This document shows positions 8,910 to 11,562 of a stretch of DNA of 11,562 bases, piece after piece. Both the position numbers and the translations under genes were made by a program. Position 1 is the stretch's first letter, and the number at the start of each line of letters is the position of its first letter. Below the pieces are notes generated by a model. That model ran no database searches, had not been told where the DNA came from, and saw only the letters and a program-made list of their open reading frames with translations. Origin of the DNA: Lobulomyces angularis (Eukaryota > Chytridiomycota > Chytridiomycetes > Lobulomycetales > Lobulomycetaceae). The stretch covers positions 2,469 to 14,030 of the forward strand of contig JADHYX010000331.1 of assembly GCA_027604685.1 (NCBI GenBank). Direction: 5' to 3'.

Positions 8910-8947
8910 TAAATGCCTCAATTCAGCCGGACTCTTTTTAAATGCCT
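8910..8947. repeat. Direct repeat of TAAATGCCT
   Basis: TAAATGCCT occurs at 8910-8918 and 8939-8947, 29 bases apart. Read on the minus strand the unit is AGGCATTTA. Both copies lie just upstream of the inverted repeat and TATA box of the small gene, where an upstream activating sequence would be expected. Confidence 0.45.
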
Positions 8948-9209
8948 TCCACATTGTTTATTTTTGAAAGATGAACAAACAATAGATTTTTTTCTGAAAA
9001 AATTTACTTTTAGAAAAAATTAAATTTTTTTTTTTTTTTAAAAAATATGTTTTTATAAATTTCAATCATTAGTAAGTATGAATTATATTATATGATTTTT
9101 ATATATAAGAAATAATTTAAAATTGAGAAATATTAAGGTATTAACTTGTTAAATTAAAAAATGAAAAAAAAAAAAAAAAAATAACTATATATAAATTTTT
9201 TTTTTATTA

Positions 9210-10933
9210 TTATTTGAAATTATTGTAGACTCTTAACTTATGTCCAAACTTGCTCTTACTTTCATCTACTAACGTGAGATTAGCAACTCTTTTAGCTACT
9301 GAAACTTCATTCATTAGATCTAAAACTTCATTTTCAATCAATCCTTCAAACTCTATTAACTTTTTTTTTGTCGATTTTTCTATATTTAACAAAACTTCAA
9401 CATCTCTTTCTGTTATTAAGCTCAGCGCTACACCTCCTCTACCTGCCCTAGCTGTTCTACCAATACGATGTATGTAATCTGTTGGATCTGCAGGAAGATC
9501 ATAATTTATAACGGTAGAGACTGTTGGAATATCTAGCCCACTTTAATTATTCAATTAGTCAGAAACTTAACACATATATAAAGATTTTTTTTTATTATTG
9601 CATACCGTGATCCAACATCAGTGGTTATCAAAATAGGCACTATCCCTCCTTTAAATTTTGCTATGGAGGCCAACCTCTCCTTTTGTGAGAGTCTGCTATG
9701 CAATGCTGTACATTTGAAACCCAGTTCCCTTAACATTAAATATAATCTTTCACAGGTTTTCCATTTCCCGCCAAATATAATTAAACTTTTTTTTTCCACT
9801 GATGTATTTAGTTCACTTTTTATGTTATTTTCTTCATTTTCATCTTGAATTTTTAAATTGGGTTTTTTTTTTTTTACTATAGATTTTTTTCCATGTCCAT
9901 TCACTATGGTGTTATCGCTTTTTTTCTCCACCTGTTCTATTCCAAATTTTTCCTTCAGGCAGTAAACCAAATACACGTCCTTAACTGTAAAAGGGATAAG
10001 CAAATACCTTTGATCCAATTTATCCACAGTGTCATATCTTTTACAAGCATACATATATTATGAAAAAAAAATTTAAGTTTCTGAAATTAATACCTTGTAT
10101 TTCCACTATAAACAAAAGGAGGATTTCCACCAAATTTTAACTCTTCGATTTCTTTAGTCATTGTTGCTGAAAAAAGTAAAGTCTGTCTTTTATTTGTAGG
10201 TAAATTATCTAAAATACATTCTAAATCCTCTTCAAAACTTTCGCTTAGTAATCTATCTGCCTCATCTAAAACTAAAAATCTTAACCTTCTTAAATCCACC
10301 GCCTCATGACTAGATTTAATGTGATCTGCGAATCTTCCTGGAGTCGCTATAATTATGTGTGGTTTTTTTGATAGCTCTATTGCCTGTTGCATCATGTCTA
10401 GTCCCCCAACTACGACTACCTGCTTTAAGTTTATTCCTGTTCCTAAAACTTTAAATTGTTCTGCTATTTGAAATGCTAATTCTCTTGTTGGAGTCAATAC
10501 CACGGCAAAAATGCCTAACATAAAAAAAAAATTTTCAATGCTTTTTCAAAAAAAAAAAAAAGGGAAGAAGTATAGCTACCAAAGGGGTCTTCAGAAAGTT
10601 TTTGTAAAATTGGCAATGCGAATGCAGCAGTTTTACCTATTCAAACAAAAAAAAAAAAAAAATGTGAAATTAATGAAAAACTTTTTAATAAAAAATAGTT
10701 CTTACCAGAACCAGTCTTCGCAGAACCAATTACATCTTTTCCATTTAGAATTTCAGGTATACAATTGACTTGAATTGGTGTTGGGAATTTTATTGAAAGT
10801 TCCGTCTAAAAACAAAAACTTATTTGAAAAAAAATTTTAAAATATTTATGCATACTAAGGATTTTATTAACCATGCATCTACATTCAAATCTTTGAAAGA
10901 TTTTTTTACTTCTTTTTGAATTGTTTCTTCCAT
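9210..10933 (-). CDS. DBP8: DEAD-box ATP-dependent RNA helicase, DBP8/DDX49 type (ribosome biogenesis)
   Basis: Exons 10933-10856, 10805-10706, 10636-10580, 10514-10094, 10037-9606 and 9540-9210 join in frame to 472 residues. The helicase core is complete: Q-motif with PTPIQ (34-38), motif I AKTGSGKT (55-62), Ia PTREL (87-91), Ib TPGR (136-139), II DEAD (162-165), III SAT (194-196), IV LIIF, V TTDVGSRGLDIP (357-368) and [13 protein letters not shown] (387-397). DBP8/DDX49 hallmarks are [12 protein letters not shown] before motif Ia, VLDEADRLL, and LDQRYLLIP followed by VKD-YLVY. Members of this subfamily act in the nucleolus on pre-40S rRNA processing. The intron at 10705-10637 cuts motif I in the codon for Gly60. 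A Lys-rich insertion of about 50 residues (roughly 253-302) sits between motifs III and IV and is absent from the usual family layout. The start ATG directly follows an AAACAG, but the N-terminus matches the family length. It is divergent from the AFG1-type gene across 181 bp. Confidence 0.96.
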
Positions 10934-11114
10934 CTGTTTTCAAAAAAAAAAAAAGATATTAAAACAAAAAAAAAAAAATAAGAAGTTATATTCAGATAAG
11001 AAAAAAAAAGAATTAAAAAAAAAATTTTTTCAAAAAGTTAAATTTTTTTTTTAACTACTGTTTTTTCCTTTTGTATTTTTTTTAAAACTGTTGTCTTAAA
11101 AAAATTATAGAAAG
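10934..11114. promoter_or_regulatory. Divergent intergenic region shared by the DBP8-like and AFG1-like genes
   Basis: These 181 bases lie between two start codons pointing apart. They consist almost wholly of A and T tracts with no TATA consensus. Homopolymeric dA:dT tracts of this kind often keep nucleosomes off promoters. AAACAG just before the helicase ATG and TTATAG just before the AFG1 ATG look like acceptor sites, so 5'-UTR introns are possible for either gene. Confidence 0.5.
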
Positions 11115-11562
11115 ATGAAACGAATATATCATTTAAAAACATTTATGCCCCAGGATTGTTTACATGTAGATATTTGTGCTAAGCGTTTCTCCACCTCAAA
11201 TTTAATTCAGAGTCCGTTTCAGAAAGGTCCAAGAATGCATTATCAATCTATGTTGGAATCTAAGAAATTACGTCCTGATTATCATCAAATGGAGACTGTC
11301 GAAAAACTGCAAAACCTTTATGAAAAGTTATTAAATTATAAACCCAAAAATAAAGAAGATGGCTTTTCTGTAAGTAATAATTAAACTATTTTTTAATTTA
11401 AATAAATTTTTATTTTAAGTGGAAGTCTCTTTTTGGTTTTGGGAAAAAACCAGTATTGGATAATGGTTTCCCGAAAGGATTGTATATGTATGGTGATGTT
11501 GGAACTGGGAAGACAATGACAATGGGTAAACTCAATAAATAATAAAATAAAATAAAGTCAAG
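11115..11562 (+). CDS. AFG1: AFG1/LACE1-type mitochondrial AAA+ ATPase, 5' part (cut by the window edge)
   Basis: Exons 11115-11369 and 11420-11525 join in phase 0, and a third intron begins at 11526 (GTAAAC) and runs off the window. The visible 118 residues start with a Lys/Arg-bearing, acid-poor N-terminus (MKRIYHLK; then CAKRFSTSNLIQ) that suits a mitochondrial targeting peptide. Next come a helical segment (METVEKLQNLYEKLLNYK), then WKSLFGFG and FPKGLYMYGDVGTGKT, with Walker A GDVGTGKT at 110-117. PKGLY-x-YGDVGTGKT is the signature of the AFG1/LACE1 family of mitochondrial AAA+ proteins, linked in yeast and humans to quality control of respiratory-chain subunits. Family members are usually 350-500 residues, so Walker B, the arginine finger and the C-terminus lie outside. 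The first intron (50 nt) uses an AAG acceptor. The next residue after ATG-ATG would begin with G, consistent with the conserved Asp following the helix. Confidence 0.92.

Larger units (their letters stand above)
8735..9209 (-). promoter_or_regulatory. Upstream region of the small GC-rich gene; no coding sequence seen
   Basis: These 475 bases lie between the start of the small gene and the stop of the DEAD-box gene, both on the minus strand. The half near the small gene (8820-8960) is visibly richer in G and C and holds a TATA box, two inverted repeats and a 9-bp direct repeat. The rest (about 8960-9209) is A/T homopolymer, with an AATAAA on the minus strand near 9203-9208 just past the helicase stop. 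No open frame of note and no recognisable structured RNA was found. Confidence 0.6.

Noticed and set aside
8820..8960. Possible small RNA gene in the GC-richer stretch
   Set aside because: I looked for tRNA A/B boxes, a U6-like sequence and paired snoRNA boxes and found none. The repeats and TATA box upstream of the small gene explain the composition better.
9250..9848. Plus-strand frames opposite the DEAD-box helicase
   Set aside because: They are antisense to conserved helicase motifs V and VI and the C-terminus, with no similarity of their own.
1..11562. An alternative genetic code, as in ciliates with similar AT content
   Set aside because: Joined genes end at TAA or TGA, with no in-frame TAA, TAG or TGA inside conserved domains. 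Gln is encoded by CAA/CAG.

Overview
This looks like nuclear DNA from a compact, extremely AT-rich eukaryotic genome. I infer an early-diverging fungus or close relative, with low certainty. The reasons are many short spliceosomal introns (about 42 to 107 nt, GT...AG, poly-T/A rich), long A/T homopolymers between genes, a standard code with TAA and TGA stops, and a RAD7-like gene, a family best known from fungi. The lack of Asn/Gln homopolymer runs in the proteins argues against Dictyostelium. There is no prokaryotic operon, CRISPR array, insertion sequence, tRNA or rRNA. Exons were joined by hand by requiring GT...AG (or AAG) boundaries and an unbroken frame. Where family homology exists, it agrees with the joins.

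Layout. (1) 26-3547, minus: a 12-exon gene for a long charged coiled-coil protein I do not recognise. Its N-terminus is uncertain and may extend upstream, and its 3' end lies near the window edge. (2) 3760-5855, minus: a 5-exon F-box/WD40 protein, a probable SCF ubiquitin-ligase substrate receptor. (3) 6087-8138, plus: an 8-exon RAD7-like leucine-rich-repeat protein (nucleotide excision repair), divergent from gene 2 across 231 bp. (4) 8462-8734, minus: a single-exon 90-residue unknown protein, about 45% GC, with C-rich codon use and a clear TATA box, which suggests high expression. (5) 9210-10933, minus: a 6-exon DEAD-box RNA helicase of the DBP8/DDX49 type (ribosome biogenesis), with all motifs present. 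(6) 11115 to beyond the right edge, plus: the 5' part of an AFG1/LACE1-type mitochondrial AAA+ ATPase, divergent from gene 5 across 181 bp.

The genes do not form one pathway. Genes 2 and 3 may share a theme, since F-box/WD40 proteins and yeast Rad7 both serve ubiquitin ligases, and they sit on one divergent promoter. Genes 5 and 6 are conserved housekeeping genes. The most unusual items are a pair of intron-like modules abutting with no exon between them (2352-2451), the small GC-rich orphan with a structured promoter (8836-8947), and the unresolved junction between genes 1 and 2, where a TGA stop overlaps an ATG. I found no convincing new defence, mobile or enzymatic system.
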